Positions 9,155 through 17,328 of a stretch of DNA of 64,000 nucleotides are shown piece by piece (the first letter of the stretch is position 1; each line of letters opens with the position of its first letter). The notes beneath the pieces are model-generated. The model saw nothing but the letters and a program-made list of their open reading frames with translations. It was not told the origin of the DNA and made no database searches. The position numbers were made by a program, and so were the translations under genes. Source of the DNA: Polyangiaceae bacterium (lineage in GTDB: Bacteria; Myxococcota_A; Polyangia; Polyangiales; Polyangiaceae); NCBI GenBank assembly GCA_947475525.1, contig CANJMI010000001.1, positions 1 through 64,000 of the forward strand, given 5' to 3'.

Positions 9155-9191
9155 GGTGAAACTCCCGCGGGTCGTATAGTCACGGCTTGCG

Positions 9192-10064
9192 ATGGCTGCC
9201 ATGCCCCAGATGCTCGAGTTGGACGTCGGCGACGCTCGGTTGACCATCCTGGTCGAAGGCGAAGGCCCCCTCATCGTCCTCTCGCACGGATTTCCCGACT
9301 GCCATCGAACGTTTCGGCATCAGACCGGACCGCTCGTGCAGGCGGGGTTCCGAATCGCGCGAGTCGCCATGCGCGGCTACGCCCCGAGCACCCCCTCCTC
9401 GCAGGGCAGGTACGACGCCGCCGCGCTCGGAAGCGATCTGGTCGCGGTCGCGGACGCCCTCTCGCCCGAGGCTCCCGCCGGGCTCCTCGGTCACGATTGG
9501 GGCGCTATCGCGAGCTACGCCGCAGCCGCCCTACGCCCCGACCGCTTTGCCTGCCTCGCGACGATGTCGGTTCCCCACCTCCGCGTCGCCCTGCCCCGTT
9601 TCCTCGGGCCCTCGCAACTCGGACGCTCGTTCTACATGCTGCAATTTCAGCCTCGTTCAGCGGAATCCGCACTGCGCGCCCGCGATTTCGAGCTCGTCGA
9701 TACGCTCTGGCGGCGCTGGTCACCGGGCTACGCAGCCCCGGCCGACGAGCTTCGGGCGGTGAAGGCCGGCCTCGACCCTCACCTCGAAGGTCCGCTCGGC
9801 TACTACCGCGCGCTCTTCCGACCGCGCATCGAGGCGCTGCGTCTACTCGGTGCGAAGACGAAAATCCCTGCGATTTATCTGCATGGAACGGACGACGGGT
9901 GCATCGGCGTCGAGCTCGCACGCGGCGTCGAGCGGGCCTACGAGCAAGGCTGCGAGGTCGCGCTCATCGCCGGGGCTGGGCACTTTCTCCACCAGGAGCG
10001 TCCCGAAGCCGTCAACGGGCGCTTGCTGCCGTTCTTCGTTCGCGAGCTCCCCGGGACAAAATGA
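9192..10064 (+). CDS. Alpha/beta hydrolase, epoxide-hydrolase-like
   Basis: 290 residues with no signal peptide. The oxyanion motif is HGFPD, the nucleophile elbow is GHDWGA with Asp instead of Ser, and the final motif GAGHFLHQERPE supplies the His. Asp nucleophile with HGxP points to epoxide hydrolases or haloalkane dehalogenases. Lid tyrosines are plausible around FYMLQF and GPLGYYRALF, which favours epoxide hydrolase. The substrate is unknown. It is divergent from htpG and stands alone. Confidence 0.85.
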   Translation: MAAMPQMLELDVGDARLTILVEGEGPLIVLSHGFPDCHRTFRHQTGPLVQAGFRIARVAMRGYAPSTPSSQGRYDAAALGSDLVAVADALSPEAPAGLLGHDWGAIASYAAAALRPDRFACLATMSVPHLRVALPRFLGPSQLGRSFYMLQFQPRSAESALRARDFELVDTLWRRWSPGYAAPADELRAVKAGLDPHLEGPLGYYRALFRPRIEALRLLGAKTKIPAIYLHGTDDGCIGVELARGVERAYEQGCEVALIAGAGHFLHQERPEAVNGRLLPFFVRELPGTK

Positions 10065-10212
10065 AAAACACCGCAGCAAGCCAGGGGGGGAAGTAGGCTC
10101 ACTGCGGCGTAACTTGAGTAGGACTATTCTCGACAACCTCGACTACGGCAAGAAAGAAACCATCAAAAACATCAAAAAATTCAAGCACTAAGCTTTCAAA
10201 CATGAAATCAAC

Positions 10213-10230
10213 CATTGCAGATCTGCAATG
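10213..10230. promoter_or_regulatory. Perfect 18-base palindrome in an AT-rich gap
   Basis: CATTGCAGATCTGCAATG reads the same on both strands. It lies in a 243-base gap (10065-10307) between two genes that converge, in a patch far richer in A and T than the rest of the window and containing a doubled CATCAAAAA. Perfect dyads of this length are typical of homodimeric regulator sites, but here no gene start is nearby, so a transcript-end or replication/recombination role is also possible. No further gene is seen in the gap. Confidence 0.35.
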
Positions 10231-10307
10231 CCGCCAAATAGCGCAACAAAGTAGCGACCTTGCACGCGCGTCCCGTCGCCTCGCCCGAACCTGCAGGTCG
10301 CCTTCGG

Positions 10308-11615
10308 TTAGCCGCGCCAGGCACGAACGAGCAGCCACGCGACCGCAATCAGGCGGCCAAGCCCGACTCCGTACTCGGCGGCCACGGTCACGAGCAGCGT
10401 TCGGGTCACCGGATTCGATAACGCGGAGCGCATCGACGTGACCTCACGACCGACACGCGCGCCATCCTCGGGGGAAGGCACGCGAAGTGCGGCTTCGAGG
10501 CCACCGAGGACGCGGCTCGCGCTGCCCGGAACGAAGGCGAGGAGCGGGGAAGCAACGGCGGACACGAGCCACGTCTCGATGCGGGCCCGAGCGGCAAGGA
10601 GTAAGAGCGAAGCGCCGACGGCGGTAGGTCCGACCCACGCGACGAAGAGCGCGCCCGGTGCCACGCCACGGGCCAAGGCAAAACGCACGGCGACCGCCGC
10701 CAAAAGGACTGGCGCCCACGGGCGCAGCCGCGCCGCGAACGAGGGCATCGGGACGACCTCTAGCGCCGATCGATCGACGGAGTTTCCGAGGATTTTCAGC
10801 ATTCCGTCGACGTGACCCGCTCCGACCACGGCCACCACGGTGTTGCCCGGCGCCTCGACGATGTGGCTGACGAGGTACTGGTCGCGCTCGTCTATCAGCG
10901 GCACTTTGACTTCGGGGAACTTGCGGCCAAGCTCGGTCATCATGTCCGAGATGTGTTCGCGTCGCTTGAGGGCTTCGACTTGTTCTTCGTCGAGCTCGTC
11001 ACCACCGAATGCGCTCGCGAACAGCCCGATGAGCAAGACCACCCGCTTGACGATGCCGAGGTTTCCCCACGTGCGCTTTAGGGTTGTCTGAACGTCCCTG
11101 TCCGCGAGCACGACCGCCGCACCCACGCGCTCTGCCGCCGCGACGGCTGCCAAGAGCTCCGCACCGGGGCGAACGCCAAGCCGAGCGCCCATGCGCGTCT
11201 GAAAAGCCTGGAGGGCCAGCGTCGCGAGCGTGAAACCCGCGCGGCCTTCGCGAACGATGGCGGGGACGTCGAGTGCACGGAAGCGGCTCGGATCGGTGAG
11301 TGCCGCGTAGCGCGTGGCGCAGAGCTCGACGCAGACGGTGTCGGGGCGGAGCGATTCGATCGCAAGCGTGACCTCCTCGACGCTTTTTTTCGAGATGTGG
11401 GCGGTACCGATCAGATGAAACGTCTGCTCCTCCCCCGTCGCTCTCGAGCGGCGGATGAAGGTTGTAGCGTGGGGGCTCACAGGTTCGGCCGTAGCGGGGG
11501 CGGGTTCGTTCACGTCGGTCACGGGGCGCGTGATGATAGTCACGCCCGGAGAGCGGGAAAGCACTTCTTCCCGTTGAGGACCCGAGCGCGCTGCGGTACG
11601 TCCCTGATCGAGCAC
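10308..11615 (-). CDS. TraB/PrgY-family membrane protein
   Basis: Up to 435 residues; the exact start is uncertain because the first ATG (11615) abuts the divergent glyQ start, and GTG codons about 24 to 35 residues in are alternatives. The TraB domain is clear: [17 protein letters not shown] near residue 65, [14 protein letters not shown], then [10 protein letters not shown] and a terminal [13 protein letters not shown]. The GTAH, E and GxGH motifs are those shared by TraB, PrgY and GumN, thought to be metal-dependent proteases. The C-terminal 150 residues hold several hydrophobic segments, so it is a membrane protein. PrgY limits peptide pheromone activity in enterococci; whether a peptide signal is involved here is unknown. 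Confidence 0.88.
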   Translation of the reverse strand: MLDQGRTAARSGPQREEVLSRSPGVTIITRPVTDVNEPAPATAEPVSPHATTFIRRSRATGEEQTFHLIGTAHISKKSVEEVTLAIESLRPDTVCVELCATRYAALTDPSRFRALDVPAIVREGRAGFTLATLALQAFQTRMGARLGVRPGAELLAAVAAAERVGAAVVLADRDVQTTLKRTWGNLGIVKRVVLLIGLFASAFGGDELDEEQVEALKRREHISDMMTELGRKFPEVKVPLIDERDQYLVSHIVEAPGNTVVAVVGAGHVDGMLKILGNSVDRSALEVVPMPSFAARLRPWAPVLLAAVAVRFALARGVAPGALFVAWVGPTAVGASLLLLAARARIETWLVSAVASPLLAFVPGSASRVLGGLEAALRVPSPEDGARVGREVTSMRSALSNPVTRTLLVTVAAEYGVGLGRLIAVAWLLVRAWRG

Positions 11616-11617
11616 GC

Positions 11618-12574
11618 ATGCACTTCCAAGACATCATCCTGACCCTGCAGAAATTTTGGGCGGACCGCGGTTGCCTTATCGTGCAGCCGTACAACTCGGA
11701 AGTCGGCGCCGGCACCTACAACCCGGCCACGTTTTTGCGCGCCCTCGGCCCCGAGCCATGGAACGTGGCGTACGTCGAGCCGTCACGTCGTCCTACCGAT
11801 GGTCGCTACGGTGACAACCCGAATCGGCTCCAGCAGTTCCACCAGTTCCAGGTGCTCCTCAAGCCGAACCCGCCGGACATCCAAGACCTCTACCTCGAGT
11901 CGCTCGCCGCTCTCGGCACCAAACCCCTCGAGCACGACGTACGCTTTCTCGAAGACGACTGGGAGTCTCCGACACTCGGCGCCTGGGGCCTCGGTTGGCA
12001 GGTCTGGCTCGACGGACTCGAGATCTCACAGTTCACGTATTTCCAGCAAGTCGGCGGCTTCGACTGCAAACCGGTGTGCGGCGAGCTCACGTACGGAATC
12101 GAGCGCATTGCGATGTACCTCCAGAACGTCGACGACGTGTACGCACTCGAGTACGGGCCGGGCGTCCGCTACGGCGACATCTTCAAGCGCGCCGAGTGGG
12201 AGTGGTCGACCTACAACTTCGAGGAAGCACCGATCGCCGAGCATTTTACCGCATTTGATCACCTCGAAGGCGAGGTTAAACGGCTGCTCGAGCGCGGCGC
12301 CACGACCCGCGAGGTCGAGAAGAAGGGCAAAAAAGTGCAAGAGCTCGTCGTCTCACCCGAGCAGGCATTGGTGCTCCCGGCCTACGATGCGCTCGTCAAA
12401 GCCGCCCACCGCTTCAACGTCCTCGACGCACGCGGCGCCATCGGCGTGACCGAGCGTCAGCGCTTCATCGGACGGGTACGCGTGCTCGCGCGGCAAGTGG
12501 CCGAAGCGTGGATGGCGCAGCGCGAAGCCGCCGGATTCCCGCTGGTGAGAAGCGCTACCAAAGCCGCGGAGTAA
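11618..12574 (+). CDS. glyQ: Glycyl-tRNA synthetase alpha subunit
   Basis: 318 residues. It starts [19 protein letters not shown] and contains [67 protein letters not shown] and [23 protein letters not shown], covering the class II catalytic motifs of the alpha chain of the heterotetrameric enzyme. It forms glycyl-adenylate and acts only together with the beta chain. No glyS gene follows: the next gene is on the other strand. The partner must therefore be elsewhere in the genome. Confidence 0.97.
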   Translation: MHFQDIILTLQKFWADRGCLIVQPYNSEVGAGTYNPATFLRALGPEPWNVAYVEPSRRPTDGRYGDNPNRLQQFHQFQVLLKPNPPDIQDLYLESLAALGTKPLEHDVRFLEDDWESPTLGAWGLGWQVWLDGLEISQFTYFQQVGGFDCKPVCGELTYGIERIAMYLQNVDDVYALEYGPGVRYGDIFKRAEWEWSTYNFEEAPIAEHFTAFDHLEGEVKRLLERGATTREVEKKGKKVQELVVSPEQALVLPAYDALVKAAHRFNVLDARGAIGVTERQRFIGRVRVLARQVAEAWMAQREAAGFPLVRSATKAAE

Positions 12575-12608
12575 CGGCGCGCTCGCGGTTGGTGTCGTCC
12601 GCAATGTC

Positions 12609-12968
12609 TCACGTGAACGCGGCGTCGTACGCGTCTTCATCGAACCCGACGAGCACGGTGTCGCCACTCACGAGCACCGGGCGCTTGACGAGCTTGCCGT
12701 CTTTCGTGAGCGCGTCGAGCCACTCGGTCTCGGTGGCCTTCGCGACGAACGTCTTGTCGAGCGCGCGGTAGCTCTGCCCACTCGTATTGAGCCATTTACG
12801 CACGGGCTTGCCGCTCTTCGGGAGCCATGCCGCGAGCTCAACTTTTGTCGGCGGCTCCGAGGTGATCGGGCGCACAGTCACCGCGAGACCACGCCTATTC
12901 AGCCAATTTAGCGCCTTTTTGCAGGTGCTGCAGCCGGCGTACGAAAGAAAGAGGATGGGCTTGAGCAT
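12609..12968 (-). CDS. ArsC/Spx-family thioredoxin-fold protein
   Basis: 119 residues. The N-terminal strand is followed by YAGCSTCKKALNWLNRRG, a CxxC motif in the position used by ArsC, Spx and YffB proteins, and the C-terminal RPVLVSGDTVLVGFDEDAY matches the family end (RP(V/L)...VGF). The family holds glutaredoxin-coupled arsenate reductases and the regulator Spx; Spx-like members usually keep CxxC as here. No arsenic genes are adjacent. Which role it has cannot be told from sequence alone. It lies 33 bases downstream of the TPR lipoprotein in the same direction. Confidence 0.85.
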   Translation of the reverse strand: MLKPILFLSYAGCSTCKKALNWLNRRGLAVTVRPITSEPPTKVELAAWLPKSGKPVRKWLNTSGQSYRALDKTFVAKATETEWLDALTKDGKLVKRPVLVSGDTVLVGFDEDAYDAAFT

Positions 12969-13001
12969 GGTCCCCGAGGGTAGTGCGCCGCGCCAGGTGC
13001 G

Positions 13002-13784
13002 CTACTTCTTCGCGGCCTTGACCACGAGGTCTTTGAAGCGGGCATCTTCGGCAAGCGGCGCGAAGAGCGTGTCTTCCGCGAGCTTGTCAGGATTCGGCAA
13101 TTTTCGGTCGATCGCCTCGGAGAGCTTCGCCAGCGCCTTGTCTTTGTCGCCTCTCTGCGCCGCGACGAGCGCGAGACCGTACGGGCACGACGCCGCATTG
13201 GGCACCACCTCGCCGAGGTGCGTGAAGGTCTTCTCCGCATCGTCGAGCCGGCCCGCGACCGCGTAGATGCGACCGAGCGTGAAGAGCACATCCTCCGAGC
13301 CACCGCGAAGGCGCGCCGCGGCCTCGGCGTGCTCCAAGGCACAGGCGTTTTCCTTCGTTTGCAGGCACACCCGAGCGAGGTTCAGGCGGGCATCGGCATC
13401 TTTTGCGTCGAACGAAACGAGCGTCTCGAACTCGCGGCGGGCCTCGGTCGGATCGTTCTCGCGGAGCGCGGCCATCGCAAGCCCGAGGTGCGCATCGGCA
13501 AGGGAGCGGTCATCCGACGGGCTCGCCGCGATGCCCTCGCGGTAAGCCGCACGTGCGTCGGGGTATTTGCCGAGCTCGAAGAGCGCCTTGCCGCGCATCA
13601 CGAGGAGCGACACGTCTTTCGGACGCTTCTTAAGGCCGGCATCGACCTCTTCGATGGCCTTCTGCGCGTCACCCCCGCGAAGGTACGCATTCGCGCGTAC
13701 GCGGTGCTCGGTCGCCGGATCGATGCAGGCCGCCGTGGTTACGGCGAGCGCGAGGACGGACACGAGCGAACGTAGTGAAATCAC
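13002..13784 (-). CDS. TPR-repeat lipoprotein
   Basis: 260 residues from GTG 13784. The frame is open to 14042, but this start gives a clean lipoprotein signal (MISLRSLVSVLALAVTTAAC) and avoids running through the divergent lipoprotein gene at 13864. At least five TPR-like units follow from residue 35, for example AYLRGGDAQKAIEEVDAGLKK, LFELGKYPDARAAYREGIAA and LGRIYAVAGRLDDAEKTFTHL. It is probably anchored to a membrane and makes protein-protein contacts; the partner is unknown. Confidence 0.85.
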   Translation of the reverse strand: MISLRSLVSVLALAVTTAACIDPATEHRVRANAYLRGGDAQKAIEEVDAGLKKRPKDVSLLVMRGKALFELGKYPDARAAYREGIAASPSDDRSLADAHLGLAMAALRENDPTEARREFETLVSFDAKDADARLNLARVCLQTKENACALEHAEAAARLRGGSEDVLFTLGRIYAVAGRLDDAEKTFTHLGEVVPNAASCPYGLALVAAQRGDKDKALAKLSEAIDRKLPNPDKLAEDTLFAPLAEDARFKDLVVKAAKK

Positions 13785-13863
13785 AGGGTCGGTCCTACTC
13801 CGCGGATCGGGCTCGGTCAAGTCGAGGGGGCCCGCCGCGAGGTCTGCTACCTTCGAGGGCAGG

Positions 13864-14316
13864 ATGCTCAAGCCGTCGACCACCCCTTCCTTTGCAAGCC
13901 TCGCGCTCCTCGCCGCGAACGGCTGCTGCTCGAACCCCGAAGCGCACGCCGTCAAGGCGACGGCCGACCACAAGACGAGCGCCGAAGCGTTGGCACCGAG
14001 CGACGCCGCGGAGGCGGGGCGTGAACCACAAGGCGAACGCAAGCCGCACCTTGTCGGCGGTTATGCCCCGCGCGCCGTGAACGACCCGGAGATCGGTCTG
14101 GTCGCAAAGACGGCCGTGGAGCTCCTCGGCGCACACGAGCGCGACCAAACCCTCGCCCTCGTGTCGATCGAGAGCGCCGCGTCCCAGGTCGTCGCGGGGA
14201 TGAACTTCGCGCTCGGGCTGAAGGTCAGAGGCAAAGCCGGCGAGCGCACGCTCGAGGTCATCGTGTACCGCGATCTGAAAGACCACTTCGCCCTGACGCG
14301 CGCCACGGCGAAGTAG
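13864..14316 (+). CDS. Cystatin-like lipoprotein, putative cysteine-protease inhibitor
   Basis: 150 residues from ATG 13864, preceded by GAGGGCAGG. The first 21 residues form a lipoprotein-type signal (LALLAANGCC). After a linker rich in Ala and Glu, residues 64-150 read like one cystatin domain: LVGGYAPRAVNDPEI, a helix GLVAKTAVELLG, and then QVVAGMNFALGLKV, which contains the exact QVVAG loop that cystatins insert into papain-like proteases, followed by a strand TLEVIVYRDL. The glycine pair before the helix also matches the N-terminal trunk of cystatins. Inhibition of a protease is inferred from the fold only. It is divergent from the TPR lipoprotein and stands alone. Confidence 0.78.
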   Translation: MLKPSTTPSFASLALLAANGCCSNPEAHAVKATADHKTSAEALAPSDAAEAGREPQGERKPHLVGGYAPRAVNDPEIGLVAKTAVELLGAHERDQTLALVSIESAASQVVAGMNFALGLKVRGKAGERTLEVIVYRDLKDHFALTRATAK

Positions 14317-14391
14317 CGTCCGGCGGCCCTCTCGCACCCTCTCGCACCTTCTCACCGCCGGTCCCTTGACCCGAACGGCAAGCCGGGCTTT

Positions 14392-15723
14392 ATGAAGAGC
14401 GTGACCCATTTAAACCTACGCTTCGCTTCGCACGCGTTCCCGTTCGCCTCGGTGCTGCTCCTCGGTGGAATGCACGTGGCCTGCTCCTCGGTCGATGTCC
14501 CTTCAACGGGAACGGGCGGCTCGGGCGCGGGCACGATGCTCCTTCCGTGTGACGTCGGCGTCGTCCTCGACGCTCACTGCCAAAGCTGCCACGGCGAGAA
14601 GCCCTCGTTCGGCGCGCCGATGCCTCTCGTGAGCTATGCCGATCTCGTCGCGCCCGCCAAGAGCGACCCGACCAAGGCCGTGTACGAGCTCGTCAGCGCA
14701 CGCATTCACGACGACGCGAAGCCGATGCCCCAGGCGCCCAACCCGCGTCTCGATGCCGACGCCACCGCAATCCTGGACGCGTGGCTCGCGGCGAAAGCGC
14801 CGGCGGCAACCGAGTCGTGCGCAAACCCGACGTCGACCACCGCCACCTCGGGCGCCGGCGGCAGCGCTCCGGCATGCACGCCCGACCTGAAGCTCCACGC
14901 CGAGCCGTGGACGATGCCGAAGGACACCGGGGACGCGTACGTGTGCTTCGGCGTCGACGTGACCGTCGCGAAAAAGCAGCAAATCATTGGGATTTACCCC
15001 GGAATCGACAACCCCACGATCGTGCACCACATGCTGATGTTCGATATGCCGAAGGCGGTCAGCCCGACCCCGACGCTCTGCGACGGCGGCAGCATGGGCG
15101 GCAGGCTCGTGGGCGTCTGGGCACCGGGCGGCGCGGGACTCGACTTCCCCGCGGAGGCAGGCCTGCCGCTCGAAGGGACGCGCCACTACATGGTGCAGGT
15201 CCACTACAGCAACTTGAATCACCTCGAAGGCGAGAAGGACGCGAGCGGCTTTGACCTCTGCACGACGAGCGAGCTGCGTGCAAACGACGCGGACATCGTC
15301 GCGTTCGGCGGGATGACCTTCACGGTCCCCGCGCAAGGCAAACTCGACCTCACGTGTGACCTCCTCCTCCCGAAGGGCACCGCCGACCTGCACGTCTTCT
15401 CGGGGATGCCGCACATGCACAGGCTCGGCACGGGGATCTCGGCGACGCTGCTGCCGACGAGCGGGCCACAGGTGGATCTCGGTACGCGTACGCCATGGGA
15501 TTTCGACGCGCAATATTGGAGCGCGAACGTCGCGACGCTGAAGGCCGGCGACACGGTGCGCACGCGCTGTCAGTGGGAGAACACCACCAGCACGAACGTC
15601 GGCTTTGGGCCGAAAACTTCCGACGAGATGTGCTTCGCGTTCGCGGCCTACTGGCCGAAGGTCGACAGCCTCTCCAACTGGGAGCTCCCGGCCTTGCTCG
15701 CAAAGTGCGCAAAGACGCAGTGA
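14392..15723 (+). CDS. Exported cytochrome c / PHM-like copper monooxygenase fusion
   Basis: 443 residues with an N-terminal export signal, possibly lipidated at the Cys of HVACSS. A single haem-binding site CQSCHG near residue 64 sits in a small domain with a late Met-Pro pair (KPMPQAPNPR) as possible axial ligand. From about residue 165 a copper type II, ascorbate-dependent monooxygenase-like part follows: IVHHMLMF (double His), MVQVHYSN, MPHMHRLG and SDEMCF line up with the CuA (three His) and CuB (His, His, Met) ligands of peptidylglycine hydroxylating monooxygenase. The haem domain could feed electrons to the copper centres, which is inference. The substrate is unknown and no accessory gene is adjacent. 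Confidence 0.85.
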   Translation: MKSVTHLNLRFASHAFPFASVLLLGGMHVACSSVDVPSTGTGGSGAGTMLLPCDVGVVLDAHCQSCHGEKPSFGAPMPLVSYADLVAPAKSDPTKAVYELVSARIHDDAKPMPQAPNPRLDADATAILDAWLAAKAPAATESCANPTSTTATSGAGGSAPACTPDLKLHAEPWTMPKDTGDAYVCFGVDVTVAKKQQIIGIYPGIDNPTIVHHMLMFDMPKAVSPTPTLCDGGSMGGRLVGVWAPGGAGLDFPAEAGLPLEGTRHYMVQVHYSNLNHLEGEKDASGFDLCTTSELRANDADIVAFGGMTFTVPAQGKLDLTCDLLLPKGTADLHVFSGMPHMHRLGTGISATLLPTSGPQVDLGTRTPWDFDAQYWSANVATLKAGDTVRTRCQWENTTSTNVGFGPKTSDEMCFAFAAYWPKVDSLSNWELPALLAKCAKTQ

Positions 15724-15770
15724 CCTTGAGCGGCAGCTCCGAGGGCGTTGGAGGGCGCGTCTTTTCACCG

Positions 15771-15798
15771 TTGCCGCTTTCCGGGACGCACATAAACT
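15771..15798 (+). promoter_or_regulatory. Possible sigma-70-type promoter for the vgrG module
   Basis: TTGCCG (15771-15776) and TAAACT (15793-15798) are 16 bases apart and lie 31 bases ahead of the vgrG start codon, in the 105-base gap after the monooxygenase gene. The match to the consensus is partial, so this is a weak call. Confidence 0.25.
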
Positions 15799-15802
15799 GA
15801 CA

Positions 15803-15825
15803 TAACCAGTCGTTGGAGCTGGTTA
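15803..15825 (+). promoter_or_regulatory. Hairpin that presents the vgrG ribosome site in its loop
   Basis: TAACCAG and CTGGTTA form a 7-base stem around a 9-base loop containing GGAG, the ribosome site, with ATG at 15829. The structure ends three bases before the start codon and could tune translation of the first gene of the secretion module. Confidence 0.35.
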
Positions 15826-15828
15826 ATT

Positions 15829-17328
15829 ATGGCGTCTTTTACGGTCCGAATCGATGCAAACAGAGCGCCGGTCGCAGGCGTCTTCGTGCGTAAGCTGACC
15901 GGCCGTGAGGCCATCTCGGAGGTTTACCGCTTTGAGGTCGAGGTCGTGTGCGCCGCGTCGACCGGCCTCCCGGAGGAGCTCGCGCCCAACGCCCTCGTCA
16001 GCCTCGTGTTCGTTGAAAACGACCTCGACGTGCGTCGAATCCACGGCTTCGTGCTCGAGCTCGACGCGGAGCTCGAGGTGTTGGGGGACCATCACGCCTA
16101 TCGCCTGGTGGTCGTCCCGCGGCTGCACCAGCTGACGCTCGGCAACTATCCATCGGTCTACGTGAACACCACCGTCGAACACATGCTCGAGGCCGAATTC
16201 GCGTTGCAACACTTCGAACCTGCGCGCGACTACACGGTCAATCTCGATTGGAAGCCGCCAGCCCGAGCGTTGATGATCCAGCACGACGAGACCGACTTCG
16301 GCTTTGTCTCGCGGCTAACCGAGCACTACGGCATAAGCTACTTATTTGACGAACTCGATGGTCACGAGCGCGTCATCTTTACGAACTACTTCGGGGGGTT
16401 CCCGCGCTGCGAAAACGCGGAGGAGGTTATCTTCAACTCGAGCGGCAGCACGAGTGGGGTCTACGCACTGACCGAATCGACGAGGCTCATCCCGAGCGTG
16501 TACCAGGTCACCGACTACAACTACCGCCTGCCGCAGCTGGCGCTGGGGGCAGAGCACCTTCTCCAAGGCGACGGGCTCGCCGGCAACAGTGTCGAAGGCG
16601 ACACCAACACGATGTCGCCGGATGAAGCGACCATGCTCGCGCAGATTCGAGCGGAGGAGCAGCACTGCCGACAACTCCGCTACCGCGGCAAGAGCACGCT
16701 CGCGACGTTCAGTGCCGGGTACCGCACGACCCTTACCGAGCACGCGCGACTCGGAGAGAGCGGGCGCGCGGAGTTGCTTCTCATCGAGGTCGTGCACACG
16801 GCGGAGCTGGCAACGCCATGGCACCCGACAACGGTCTCGAGCTACAAGAATGAGTTCGTCGCGGTCCCGGCGGCGCGGCCCTTCCGCCCCGCACGGAGGA
16901 CCCCACGGCCGCGCATGCCGAGCGTCGTGACCGGAACGATCATGCCGTTGAGCCCGAGAGCTTCTATCGAAGCCGCCGAAGGTAGCCGCCCCGTGCTCGA
17001 CACGGACGGCAGCTACGAGGTGCGGTTCCACTTCGATCTCGAGAAGGGTCGCGAGCGGACTCGCTGGTCGTCCCCAATCCGCATGGCGCAGCCGTTCGAA
17101 GGCGGAAACTACGGCATGCACTTCCCCCTGCGACCCGGAACCGAAGTGCTGATCGCTTTCGAAAACGGCGATCCCGACCGTCCCATCATCATCGGCGCTT
17201 TGCCAAACGCAATCCAACCGTCGCCAGTCACGTCGACGAACGCCAACTTCCACCGGCTGCGGTCGCCCAACGGCATCGTCGTCGAGTTCGGCGCACTCCA
17301 CACGAAGGAAGAGAACGCTCCGTCATGA
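15829..17328 (+). CDS. vgrG: Type VI secretion tip protein VgrG (core without spike extension)
   Basis: 499 residues. Residues 1-360 match the gp27-like hub: FVRKLTGREAISEVYRFEVE at the start, DFGFVSRLTEHYGISYLFD in the middle and SSYKNEFVAVPAARPFRPAR before the OB fold. Residues about 365-480 are the gp5-like OB domain with YEVRFHFDLEKGRERTRWSSPIRM and RPGTEVLIAFENGDPDRPIIIGALPN, followed by the usual RSPNGIVVEF turn. It stops there, without the long beta-helical needle that VgrG proteins normally carry; the needle-like sequence is in the next gene, which overlaps by ATGA. VgrG trimers tip the T6SS tube and carry effectors into target cells. No T6SS sheath or baseplate genes are in the window. 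Confidence 0.95.
   Translation: MASFTVRIDANRAPVAGVFVRKLTGREAISEVYRFEVEVVCAASTGLPEELAPNALVSLVFVENDLDVRRIHGFVLELDAELEVLGDHHAYRLVVVPRLHQLTLGNYPSVYVNTTVEHMLEAEFALQHFEPARDYTVNLDWKPPARALMIQHDETDFGFVSRLTEHYGISYLFDELDGHERVIFTNYFGGFPRCENAEEVIFNSSGSTSGVYALTESTRLIPSVYQVTDYNYRLPQLALGAEHLLQGDGLAGNSVEGDTNTMSPDEATMLAQIRAEEQHCRQLRYRGKSTLATFSAGYRTTLTEHARLGESGRAELLLIEVVHTAELATPWHPTTVSSYKNEFVAVPAARPFRPARRTPRPRMPSVVTGTIMPLSPRASIEAAEGSRPVLDTDGSYEVRFHFDLEKGRERTRWSSPIRMAQPFEGGNYGMHFPLRPGTEVLIAFENGDPDRPIIIGALPNAIQPSPVTSTNANFHRLRSPNGIVVEFGALHTKEENAPS

Noticed and set aside
15829-17328. Phage tail-spike similarity suggesting a prophage
   Set aside because: The gp27/gp5-like protein is in VgrG form, with DUF2169 and DUF4150 neighbours; no capsid, terminase or integrase gene is present.
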